Below are positions 1 through 4,972 of a stretch of DNA of 5,381 nt, piece by piece. Position numbers and translations under genes: made by a program. The notes under the pieces were generated by a model. That model was not told where the DNA came from. It made no database searches and was given only the letters and a program-made list of their open reading frames with translations. The stretch is from assembly GCA_016210785.1 (NCBI GenBank), contig JACQTN010000147.1, positions 1-5,381 on the forward strand, written 5' to 3'. The DNA comes from Armatimonadota bacterium. GTDB lineage: Bacteria; Sysuimicrobiota; Sysuimicrobiia; Sysuimicrobiales; JACQTN01. Position 1 is the stretch's first letter; each line of letters opens with the position of its first letter.

Positions 1-401
1 AGACCTCGACGCGGCCGGCGCTCAGGAGCATGGTCGAGATGAAAGGACGCCGCCGCCTCTCCGCCACCGACGGCGGGTGTCCTCTCTACCGCGACCGCTA
101 CGGTCACGGTTCTCACCCGCAGGTCGCCCACGGTCACCGATGCCTTCCCGCCGGCGTCCGTGGTGGCGCGGCCCGCGGGCAGGCGTCCAAAGGCAGTGCG
201 CAGGGTGAAGGTCACGGGCGCGCCGGCCACGGGCCGACCGGCGGCATCGCGGACGATAGCCGCCAGGGTGAGGCCCTCGCGGGCCGGGGCTGGCGGCTCG
301 ATGGTGATGACGGGTGCCGGAGCCGCGGCCAGTTTCCCGGCCCCGGAAAGGATCAGGACGACCGCCACCAGCACGACACGAAGACTCCTGCCTGGCCTCA
401 T
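1..401 (-). CDS. Secreted Ig-like (Big-1-like) domain protein, 3' part cut by window edge
   Basis: About 133 codons are visible from the ATG at 401. Residues 1-27 look like a Sec signal peptide: Arg residues (MRPGRSLR), a VVLVAVVLIL core, then small residues ending LAAA. Residues about 30-122 resemble one bacterial Ig-like domain of the Big-1 or carboxypeptidase-regulatory type, with typical pieces such as DAAGRPVAGAPVTFTL, TTDAGGKASVTV and TVTVAVAV. Such domains are structural or adhesive and give no catalytic role. The start has AGGAGG at 410-415, about 8 bases upstream, and lies 4 bases after the stop of the NrfD-like gene, so it is probably the next gene of that operon. In the last 45 bases before the edge the reading frame becomes poor in G/C third positions while the adjacent frame looks coding, so a frameshift or sequence error is possible there. 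Export and fold class are fairly clear; function is unknown. Confidence 0.72.
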   Translation of the reverse strand, partial: MRPGRSLRVVLVAVVLILSGAGKLAAAPAPVITIEPPAPAREGLTLAAIVRDAAGRPVAGAPVTFTLRTAFGRLPAGRATTDAGGKASVTVGDLRVRTVTVAVAVERTPAVGGGEAAASFHLDHAPERRPRRG

Positions 402-405
402 GGCG

Positions 406-2019
406 TTACCCTCCTGCCTGAGGCGCGGAGGAGAACTGCCCTCCCGCGCCGGGCGCGGGATGAGGCGCCGGCCCCGTCTTCTCCTGCGCTGCTGCGGCCC
501 CTTCCCGCGTCTCCCAGATGGACACGATGGGGAACAGCCGGCTGAACACCGTGTAGACCAGCATGAAGCCCGCGAACGCTGCGGCGGTGATGGACCACTC
601 CACCCACGTGGGGCGGTACTGGGCCCACTCCCAGGGCACGCCCTGGATGGGCAGGTAGGGATGAAGCAGCGTGGGCACCACGATCACGTATCGCTTGATC
701 CAGGCGCCGGCATTCACCAGCACCGAGGCCACCACGATGCTGAGCAGCGGCCGCGCGTGCAACACCGGGATCATGGAGAGAGCCAGCGCACCCAGCAGGA
801 TCCACAGCGCCACCCTGAGGACGCCGGCAATGTCCGCGGCGGTCAGCGCCGCCTGCGGCAGCCATGGGGGGAGCCGCTGCGCGATCACCATCAGCACGGC
901 AGTCAGCCCGGCCAGTGCGGCGATTGGCTGCGGCCGCAGGACGGGCAGGCGCCGGGGCCAGGGCAGGCCGGGGATGGTGGGCAGGATGATCAGGAAGAGG
1001 GGCACCAGGATCCCGGCGACCTGGGCAAACCAGAACAGCCCGCCCAGGTGCCCCGCGAAGAGCGACTCCAGCAAGGACCGCTCCGCCTCCGGCATCTTGT
1101 ACCCGACGGTGAGATACTCCGCGACGGTGAAGTAGCCGTAGACGAACCCCAGGGTCAGGACCAGGTAGCTCATCTTCTTGAAATGGTCCAGGGTCACGTA
1201 GCGGTGCAGGCGGTAGATCCAGCGGAACGCCGCCATCGCCGTGACGACCGCGGCGGCGCCCGAGTAGAGGGCGCCGGAGACGAAGTAGGGACCGAAAATG
1301 GTGCTGTTCCAACCCTGGCGCAGCGTCATGCCGAAGATCCAGGACACCACGGTGTGCACCGAGATGGCGATGGGGATGATCAGCACGGCCATGATGCCCA
1401 TGCACCGTTCCAGGCGCGCCCACTGCTCGGGAGTCCCGCGCCAACCCAGCGCCATCACCCGGTACAGCCACCGCCGCCACCGCGACACGCCGGTGAGCCG
1501 GTCCCGCAGCAGGGCGATGTCGGGGATCATGGGCAGGTACAGGAAGATGGTGCTGCCCGTGAGGTAAGTGCTGATGGAGAGGATGTCCCACAGCACCGGC
1601 GACTGGACCCGCCCAAAGGCGAAGATCTCCCACAGGCGTTCCGGCCGGCCCATGTCCACGACAGGCATGATGGCGCCCATCAGCAGGGAAGCAAAGGTGA
1701 TGGCCTCCGCCATGCGGGTGATGGGCCGTCGCCACTCCGCGCCGGTGATGCGCAGGATGGCCGACATCAAGGCGCCCACGTGGCTGACGCCGATGAAGAA
1801 GACGAAGTTGGCAATGTAGACGCCCCAGGACACGTAGTCGCGCATGCCCGTCACGCCCAGCCCGTAGCGCAGCTGGACAACGTACGCGATGACGCCCCAG
1901 GCGATCACCGCCAGCAGCACGCCCACGAAGGCGTAGTAGCCTGGTCCCGCATGCTCCAGCGGGCGGAGCAGATGGACCTCGTCCTCCGAGAGCGCCGGCG
2001 CCTCCGGCTCGTGTCTCAC
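406..2019 (-). CDS. NrfD/PsrC-family integral membrane subunit, ActC-like
   Basis: A 537-residue polytopic membrane protein. NrfD/PsrC/ActC proteins exchange electrons between membrane quinones and a periplasmic Fe-S subunit. Family-typical segments are MRDYVSWGVYIANF (59-72), SHVGAL (79-84, His80), VVDMGRPERLWEIF (120-133, Asp123), SPVLWDILSISTYL (140-153), PDIALLRDRL (166-175), GWRGTPEQWARLER (192-205) and a C-terminal stretch AWIKRYVIVVPTLLHPYLP (439-457) followed by TWVEW (471-475) and PIVSIWE (497-503). From memory, that ending resembles ActC of alternative complex III more than short PsrC. I count about 12 hydrophobic segments, against about 10 expected for ActC; residues 364-418 look like an insertion. 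The start is GTG in a GTGA overlap with the stop of the upstream Fe-S gene, with GGAGG at 2027-2031 seven bases before it. This coupling supports a 1:1 complex with the Fe-S protein. It could instead belong to a DmsC/PsrC-type reductase, but no molybdopterin subunit is present. The family call is secure; the complex is inferred. Confidence 0.93.
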   Translation of the reverse strand: MRHEPEAPALSEDEVHLLRPLEHAGPGYYAFVGVLLAVIAWGVIAYVVQLRYGLGVTGMRDYVSWGVYIANFVFFIGVSHVGALMSAILRITGAEWRRPITRMAEAITFASLLMGAIMPVVDMGRPERLWEIFAFGRVQSPVLWDILSISTYLTGSTIFLYLPMIPDIALLRDRLTGVSRWRRWLYRVMALGWRGTPEQWARLERCMGIMAVLIIPIAISVHTVVSWIFGMTLRQGWNSTIFGPYFVSGALYSGAAAVVTAMAAFRWIYRLHRYVTLDHFKKMSYLVLTLGFVYGYFTVAEYLTVGYKMPEAERSLLESLFAGHLGGLFWFAQVAGILVPLFLIILPTIPGLPWPRRLPVLRPQPIAALAGLTAVLMVIAQRLPPWLPQAALTAADIAGVLRVALWILLGALALSMIPVLHARPLLSIVVASVLVNAGAWIKRYVIVVPTLLHPYLPIQGVPWEWAQYRPTWVEWSITAAAFAGFMLVYTVFSRLFPIVSIWETREGAAAAQEKTGPAPHPAPGAGGQFSSAPQAGG

Positions 2020-2933
2020 CGTCCTCCCTCCTTCGTGGCGGCCGGCTCAGGCGGCGCCGGGTACTGCCGGTTCCGCGGCGGCAGGTAGTAGACGCGGGGC
2101 TCCGTCCCCAGTTCCTCCAGGTATCGGTGGCCGCCGTTGTCGCGCACCAGCGCGGAGAAACGCACCGTCTCCCCCTGGGAGTTGGTCACCGTGTCCTCGT
2201 TCTCGTCGCCCATGTAGATGGCGCCCATGGGGCAGGCCGCGGCGCAGGCCGCCAGCTTCCCCTCCCGCAGGAGCGCAGGGCAGAAGATGCACTTGGCGGC
2301 GACGCCCTTGCGGTGAGGGTAGTTCCAGTCGAGGGAGTACGGCCGGGCCGTCTCCTCCGGCGTGTGGGGCGGCTCTACCCAGTTGAAGTAGCGCGCCGAG
2401 TAGGGGCAGGCGGCCATGCAGTACCGGCAGCCGATGCACACGTCCTGGTTTTGGATCACGATCCCGTCGGCGCGCTTGTAGGTGGCCCCTACCGGGCAGA
2501 CCTTGACGCAGGGCGGGTTGTCACACTGCATGCACGGCCGCGGGAACCAGTAGGCCCCGGCCACCTCGTTGTCCCGGTTGGCGTAGACCTTGATCCACTC
2601 CTGGCCGAACGGCACGAAGTGCATGGCCGTGCACGCGTCGGTGCACTTGCGGCAGCCGTCGCAGCGGGCCAGGTCGATGACCATGACCCAGCGCCGCCCC
2701 CGCGACTCGGGCGGCGCGGGCGCCACGGTGAGCGGCGGGATTACCGAGGCCGCCGGGGTGCCCGCGACGAGCTGGCCCGTGCGGCTTGCGTCGGCGGCAA
2801 ACGCCGGGATAGTCTGCCCTTCCGATGCCGCCGGCACCGCCTTGCCCAACAGGCGGCGCAGCGCGCCTCCTGCGCCCAGGGAGGCGCCGGCGGCCGCCAC
2901 CAGCCGCAGGAATCCACGCCGGGAGAGCGCCAT
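2016..2933 (-). CDS. Tat-exported ferredoxin-type subunit with four [4Fe-4S] clusters (PsrB/NrfC/DmsB family)
   Basis: A 305-residue electron-transfer protein. The N-terminus is a twin-arginine signal (SRRGFLRL at 4-11, then an Ala/Gly-rich core to about 24), so the folded Fe-S protein is exported and would sit on the outer face of the membrane. A Pro/Ala-rich linker runs to about residue 80. Four cysteine groups follow: C91-x2-C94-x2-C97-x3-C101; C134-x2-C137-x4-C142-x3-C146; C166-x2-C169-x2-C172-x3-C176; C215-x2-C218-x11-C230-x3-C234. These are the only cysteines, sixteen in all, the standard set for four cubane clusters. The C-terminal TEPRVYYLPP (277-286) is common in PsrB/ActB-type subunits. 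The ATG at 2933 has GGAGG at 2940-2944 overlapping the stop of the upstream cupredoxin gene. Its own stop overlaps the NrfD-like start, making it the obvious partner of that membrane subunit. Electrons would pass through it between the quinone site and periplasmic carriers. Confidence 0.95.
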   Translation of the reverse strand: MALSRRGFLRLVAAAGASLGAGGALRRLLGKAVPAASEGQTIPAFAADASRTGQLVAGTPAASVIPPLTVAPAPPESRGRRWVMVIDLARCDGCRKCTDACTAMHFVPFGQEWIKVYANRDNEVAGAYWFPRPCMQCDNPPCVKVCPVGATYKRADGIVIQNQDVCIGCRYCMAACPYSARYFNWVEPPHTPEETARPYSLDWNYPHRKGVAAKCIFCPALLREGKLAACAAACPMGAIYMGDENEDTVTNSQGETVRFSALVRDNGGHRYLEELGTEPRVYYLPPRNRQYPAPPEPAATKEGGR

Positions 2934-2943
2934 GGTCCCCCTC

Positions 2944-3402
2944 CTACCGCGCCGCGCCCAGGACCACCAGTTGCCCCATCTGGTCGGCGTGATCCTCGGC
3001 GCACTTGTCCACGGTGCAGGCGAAGGTATGGATGCCGGGAGTGCGGGCCACGACCTTCACCGTTTCCGTCTTGCCGGGATCTACTTTGACCTCCACGCCG
3101 AGCGAGGCAAGCGCAAAGCCATGCGCCGACTTCTTATCCGTGTTGGTGACGCGGAAGATCAGGGTGTCGCCGGCATTGGCCGCTACCAGGTCGGGAAGCC
3201 ACCGGCGATACATCTTGCCCTGGTCGTCCTCGTACGTCGTCAACAGGACCGCGATCTGGCGGGTTTGCGGCGTCACGGCGACCGCGCTGCCGCCCGCCGC
3301 GGAGCCCCCCGGCGCCGACGCCTTGACCACGAAGTAGCCGGCGGTCAGCGTCGTCAGCACCAGCAGGAAGGCGAGGGCGAATATGGCGAGCCTGGTGTTC
3401 AT
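2944..3402 (-). CDS. Membrane-anchored cupredoxin resembling a Cox2/CuA domain, with altered ligand spacing
   Basis: A 152-residue protein with one N-terminal hydrophobic segment (about 5-27), either an anchor or an uncleaved signal, followed by a Gly/Ala/Ser-rich linker (about 28-42) and one cupredoxin domain. The domain follows the layout of cytochrome oxidase subunit II: His94 in SAHGFALASLGVEV matches the first CuA histidine (HSWAVPSLGV in Cox2), and C129, C134, H138 and M142 match the remaining side-chain ligands. Canonical CuA is C-x3-C-x3-H-x2-M; here it is C-x4-C-x3-H-x3-M. The protein could therefore hold a modified CuA site, a different copper centre, or act as a copper carrier. The length and single segment recall the short Cox2 of ba3 oxidases, but no oxidase subunit I lies next to it. 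The ATG at 3402 has GGAGG at 3411-3415, eight bases before it. It lies 35 bases after the other cupredoxin and 10 before the Fe-S gene, so it is probably co-transcribed and handles electrons on the outer membrane face. Confidence 0.85.
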   Translation of the reverse strand: MNTRLAIFALAFLLVLTTLTAGYFVVKASAPGGSAAGGSAVAVTPQTRQIAVLLTTYEDDQGKMYRRWLPDLVAANAGDTLIFRVTNTDKKSAHGFALASLGVEVKVDPGKTETVKVVARTPGIHTFACTVDKCAEDHADQMGQLVVLGAAR

Positions 3403-3437
3403 GGCACGTCCCTCCCGCGTCCGTTCGGACCGATCCC

Positions 3438-3974
3438 TTACTGGACCGTGATCGTGCCCTTCTGCCCTTGCTCGTAGTGCTTGGGCAGGTGGCAGGCGAT
3501 CTCAAACGACCCCTTCCTGGTCGGAGTGAACTTCACGACCGCCCTGGCCCCGGGGGCCACCAGCAGTTCGTTGATGTCCCGCCCCGACGTCTCCACGCCT
3601 CCGACCACGACCTTCAGGGGGAGGCCCTTGAAGTAGGAGGTGCGTTCCCACGTTTCGTGCATGTCCGATCCGGACATCTGGCCCATCTTCCCGGACATCT
3701 GGCCCCCCTGCCCGGCCATCTGCCCCATCTGGCCGGCCGCCGCGCCCGAGAGGAAGTCGTGCATCATGAACTCGTGCTCCACCTTGCCGGTGTTCATCAA
3801 GGTGATCTCCGCGCGCGTCCCCGCCGTCAGGGTGATCTTGTCCGGGGTGAACCGGAAGTCGGTCATGGTGATGGTGACCTTCTGCGTACGGGGCGCCGCG
3901 GCGGCGTCAAACGCCGGGACCACCGCGACGGCCAGCGTGACGGCAAACACCATCAGAAGAAACCATCGAATCAC
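3438..3974 (-). CDS. Exported type-1-copper-like cupredoxin with Met-rich loop and Gln at the axial position
   Basis: A 178-residue exported copper protein. I start it at GTG 3974, where GGGAGGT at 3982-3988 lies seven bases upstream and the product begins with a clean signal peptide: MIRW, a hydrophobic core to about 20, then AFDAAAA with likely cleavage near 27. An upstream ATG at 4016 would add 14 polar residues and has no good ribosome site. Mature residues 30-70 form the first cupredoxin strands (VTITMTDFRFTPDKITLTAG), ending at His67, the probable first copper ligand. C161 and H166 in CHLPKHYEQGQKG supply Cys and the second His. The residue normally Met in this pattern (CxxPGHxxxGMKG) is Gln171. 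Between the ligands, residues 81-106 are a Gly/Gln/Ser loop with six Met (83, 86, 93, 97, 100, 105). It is probably a soluble periplasmic electron carrier or copper-handling protein. It is the first gene after the 350-base gap, so it likely leads the operon. Confidence 0.87.
   Translation of the reverse strand: MIRWFLLMVFAVTLAVAVVPAFDAAAAPRTQKVTITMTDFRFTPDKITLTAGTRAEITLMNTGKVEHEFMMHDFLSGAAAGQMGQMAGQGGQMSGKMGQMSGSDMHETWERTSYFKGLPLKVVVGGVETSGRDINELLVAPGARAVVKFTPTRKGSFEIACHLPKHYEQGQKGTITVQ
3660..3728 (-). repeat. Met-rich degenerate repeat inside the first cupredoxin
   Basis: This stretch encodes residues 83-105 of the cupredoxin, a loop built from degenerate GQM-type units (GQMGQMAG, GQMSGKM, GQMSGSD). 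At DNA level a 15-base word, CCGGACATCTGGCCC on the plus strand, occurs exactly at 3670-3684 and 3691-3705, a 21-base (7-codon) period, suggesting growth by tandem duplication. Met-x2-Met and Met-x3-Met spacings are known in periplasmic copper-handling proteins as soft Cu(I) sites; that role is inferred here. Confidence 0.7.
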
Positions 3975-3981
3975 ATCCTCC

Positions 3982-3988
3982 ACCTCCC
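3982..3988 (-). promoter_or_regulatory. Ribosome binding site deciding the GTG start of the first cupredoxin
   Basis: On the minus strand this reads GGGAGGT, seven bases before GTG at 3974. It is the strongest ribosome site near this gene and puts the signal peptide directly at the N-terminus. The in-frame ATG at 4016 is preceded only by GGCGGG. Confidence 0.75.
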
Positions 3989-4024
3989 TTGGTGACGCCG
4001 CGTGCACTCCTGTCATCCCGCCGA

Positions 4025-4055
4025 ACCCGGTCTTTCGGCCCGGGTCTTTCGGCCC
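4025..4055. repeat. Tandem 13-base repeat with hairpin potential in the probable operon leader
   Basis: GGTCTTTCGGCCC occurs exactly at 4029-4041 and 4043-4055, a period of 14. ACCCGG (4025-4030) and CCGGGT (4040-4045) form a perfect 6-bp inverted repeat around a 9-base loop, and CCGAA at 4021-4025 can alternatively pair with either TTCGG. It lies about 50-80 bases upstream of the first cupredoxin start, so it could be a leader RNA structure or a double protein-binding site. Function is unknown. Confidence 0.55.
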
Positions 4056-4117
4056 CAGCGTATCGCCGGGCGGCTCCGCGGCACCACACTCCTTCGGGTA
4101 GTCTTGCGAAGGGCCCG

Positions 4118-4135
4118 CCTACTCGGACGGGTAGG
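4118..4135. promoter_or_regulatory. Candidate operator: 8-2-8 palindrome
   Basis: CCTACTCG, then GA, then CGGGTAGG: the arms are complementary at 7 of 8 positions. The half-site CGGGTAG at 4128-4134 recurs in the same orientation at 4095-4101, 33 bp (about three helical turns) away. The size and the TAC...GTA outer bases recall sites of NarL-type regulators, although the spacing is 2 bp shorter than the E. coli NarL 7-2-7 site. It lies 144-161 bases upstream of the cupredoxin start, next to a NarL-family gene. Assignment as its target is inference. Confidence 0.45.
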
Positions 4136-4190
4136 GTGGCTCTGAAGTAGCATGGAGTGCAAAGAGGAGTACACGTCGCGCGCAAGATAG

Positions 4191-4212
4191 GCGCGTAACA
4201 TAGGTTATGCGC
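4191..4212. repeat. 22-bp inverted repeat
   Basis: The left arm GCGCGTAAC (4191-4199) and right arm GTTATGCGC (4204-4212) flank ATAG. Eight of nine positions are complementary, and the ninth is a G-U wobble in plus-strand RNA. There is no T-tract on either side, so it is not a classic intrinsic terminator. It lies about 112 bases beyond the regulator stop and 217-238 bases upstream of the cupredoxin start. It is more likely a binding site for a dimeric DNA-binding protein than an RNA element, but this is not established. Confidence 0.5.
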
Positions 4213-4256
4213 ACGTGAGCGCGATGGCACGCGCGTGTACGGCGCGTTGCGAAGCA

Positions 4257-4277
4257 CTCCTGGGGTTAACCCGGGAG
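4257..4277 (-). other. Short stem-loop downstream of the response regulator
   Basis: CTCCTGGG (4257-4264) and CCCGGGAG (4270-4277) form an 8-position stem with one imperfect pair around a 5-base loop. It starts about 47 bases after the regulator stop on the minus strand. No U-tract follows on that strand, so it could slow transcription or protect the 3' end but is not a convincing intrinsic terminator. The core also contains the perfect palindrome GGGTTAACCC (4263-4272). Confidence 0.3.
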
Positions 4278-4324
4278 CGACGGGCACACAGGCTTGGGAC
4301 CTGAAGATGGTGGGAGTGACGCGG

Positions 4325-4972
4325 TCAGGGCGGTGGAAGCAGTCCCTTCCGGGCGGCGTAGGCCACGGCCTCGGCGCGGTTGTTCAGGTGTAGCTTGTCC
4401 AGGATGTTCTTCATGTGGAACTTCACGGTGTTCTCCGTGATGTGCAGTGTGACGGCGATGTCCTTGTTCGTGGACCCGCTCGCCACCTGGCGCAGGACCT
4501 CAAGCTCTCGCTCCGTGCACTGCTCCTGGGGTGCCATCCCGGAGGCTTGCCCGGCATGTATGCGCGCGCACTCGCGCAGAATCCGCCCGGCGATCTCCCG
4601 GGAGATGGCGGCCTCCCCGCGGGCGACCCCGGACAGCAGGTCAAAAAACTCGTCCGCCCGCAGGTTCTTGAGCAGGTACCCCTGGGCGCCGCTCTTGATC
4701 GCTTCGAACAGGTCGCGATCCTCCTCCGAAACCGTCAGCATCACGACCTTGACGTCGGGCAGCGCCGCCTTGATCAGCCGGGTTGCCTCCAGGCCGCTGC
4801 ACCGGGGCATCGTGATGTCCATCAGGACGATGTCCGGGCGCAGGGCACGGGCCTTCTCCAGCGCATCGTGGCCGTCGCCGGCTTCGCCGACCACCTCTAC
4901 GCCCCGGGCCTGGAGCAGGCTCCGCACCCCGTCGCGAAACAGCGCGTGGTCATCGGCCAGCAGCACGCGCAT
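4325..4972 (-). CDS. NarL/FixJ-family two-component response regulator
   Basis: A 215-residue regulator of normal family length. Residues 1-120 are the receiver domain: acidic pair D7-D8 in LLADDH, phospho-acceptor D52 in LMDITMP, switch T80 in VVMLTVSE, and K102 in YLLKN. Residues about 152-212 are the LuxR-type helix-turn-helix, with TERELEVLRQVASG, then NKDIA, then ITENTVKFHMKNILDKL as the recognition region. Phosphorylation by the partner kinase should promote dimer formation and DNA binding. The ATG at 4972 shares its A with the TAA of the kinase gene (TAATG), and the purine-rich GGAGGGGG within the kinase end serves as ribosome site, so the pair is translationally coupled. The kinase gene lies directly upstream and the cupredoxin-NrfD operon directly downstream, in the same direction, which makes that operon a natural candidate target. 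The signal sensed is not visible. NarL-type regulators are a broad family, so I give no symbol. Confidence 0.95.
   Translation of the reverse strand: MRVLLADDHALFRDGVRSLLQARGVEVVGEAGDGHDALEKARALRPDIVLMDITMPRCSGLEATRLIKAALPDVKVVMLTVSEEDRDLFEAIKSGAQGYLLKNLRADEFFDLLSGVARGEAAISREIAGRILRECARIHAGQASGMAPQEQCTERELEVLRQVASGSTNKDIAVTLHITENTVKFHMKNILDKLHLNNRAEAVAYAARKGLLPPP

Larger units (their letters stand above)
3975..4324 (-). promoter_or_regulatory. Intergenic control region between the response regulator and the cupredoxin-NrfD operon
   Basis: These 350 bases contain no convincing gene on either strand: the open frames crossing them lack ribosome sites and recognisable protein sequence. The region has AT-richer patches near 4140-4165 and 4185-4210 and several symmetric elements described separately. 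Since the genes on both sides read leftward, it should contain the end of the regulator transcript and the promoter of the cupredoxin operon. I could not find a good sigma-70 -35/-10 pair or a sigma-54 -24/-12 pair, so the promoter may depend on an activator or use an unfamiliar sigma factor. Confidence 0.6.

Noticed and set aside
398..1735. Second long minus-strand frame of 445 codons
   Set aside because: It is the out-of-phase shadow of the NrfD-like gene; its product is His/Arg/Pro-rich and lacks the membrane pattern.
160..2088. Plus-strand open frame of 642 codons
   Set aside because: It lies antisense to the NrfD-like gene and reads as Gln/His/Gly/Pro/Arg-rich sequence without domains, as expected for the complement of a GC-rich membrane protein gene.
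2127..3089. Plus-strand open frame of 320 codons
   Set aside because: It is antisense to the Fe-S gene, whose sixteen cysteines and Tat signal prove the minus frame; the plus frame shows no protein features.
2944..3402. True cytochrome oxidase subunit II gene
   Set aside because: The ligand loop spacing differs from CuA, and the adjacent genes encode an Fe-S/NrfD pair rather than oxidase subunits I and III.
4118..4135. Exact E. coli-type NarL 7-2-7 site
   Set aside because: TAC and GTA are separated by 8 bases, not 10, and the inner bases do not fit the heptamer; kept only as a generic candidate operator.
4229..4247. ACGCGC / GCGCGT inverted repeat with a 7-base loop
   Set aside because: A 6-bp CG-only symmetry is easily expected by chance in this GC-rich DNA.
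4224..4251. Sigma-54 promoter (TGGCAC ... TTGC on the plus strand)
   Set aside because: The two elements are far more than the required few bases apart, and the direction is opposite to all genes.
4257..4277. Intrinsic terminator for the response regulator
   Set aside because: A stem-loop is present but no U-tract follows on the minus strand, so I list it only as a stem-loop.
3907..4287. Minus-strand 126-codon frame across the intergenic region
   Set aside because: It has no ribosome site and no recognisable protein sequence, and it overlaps the start of the first cupredoxin in another frame.
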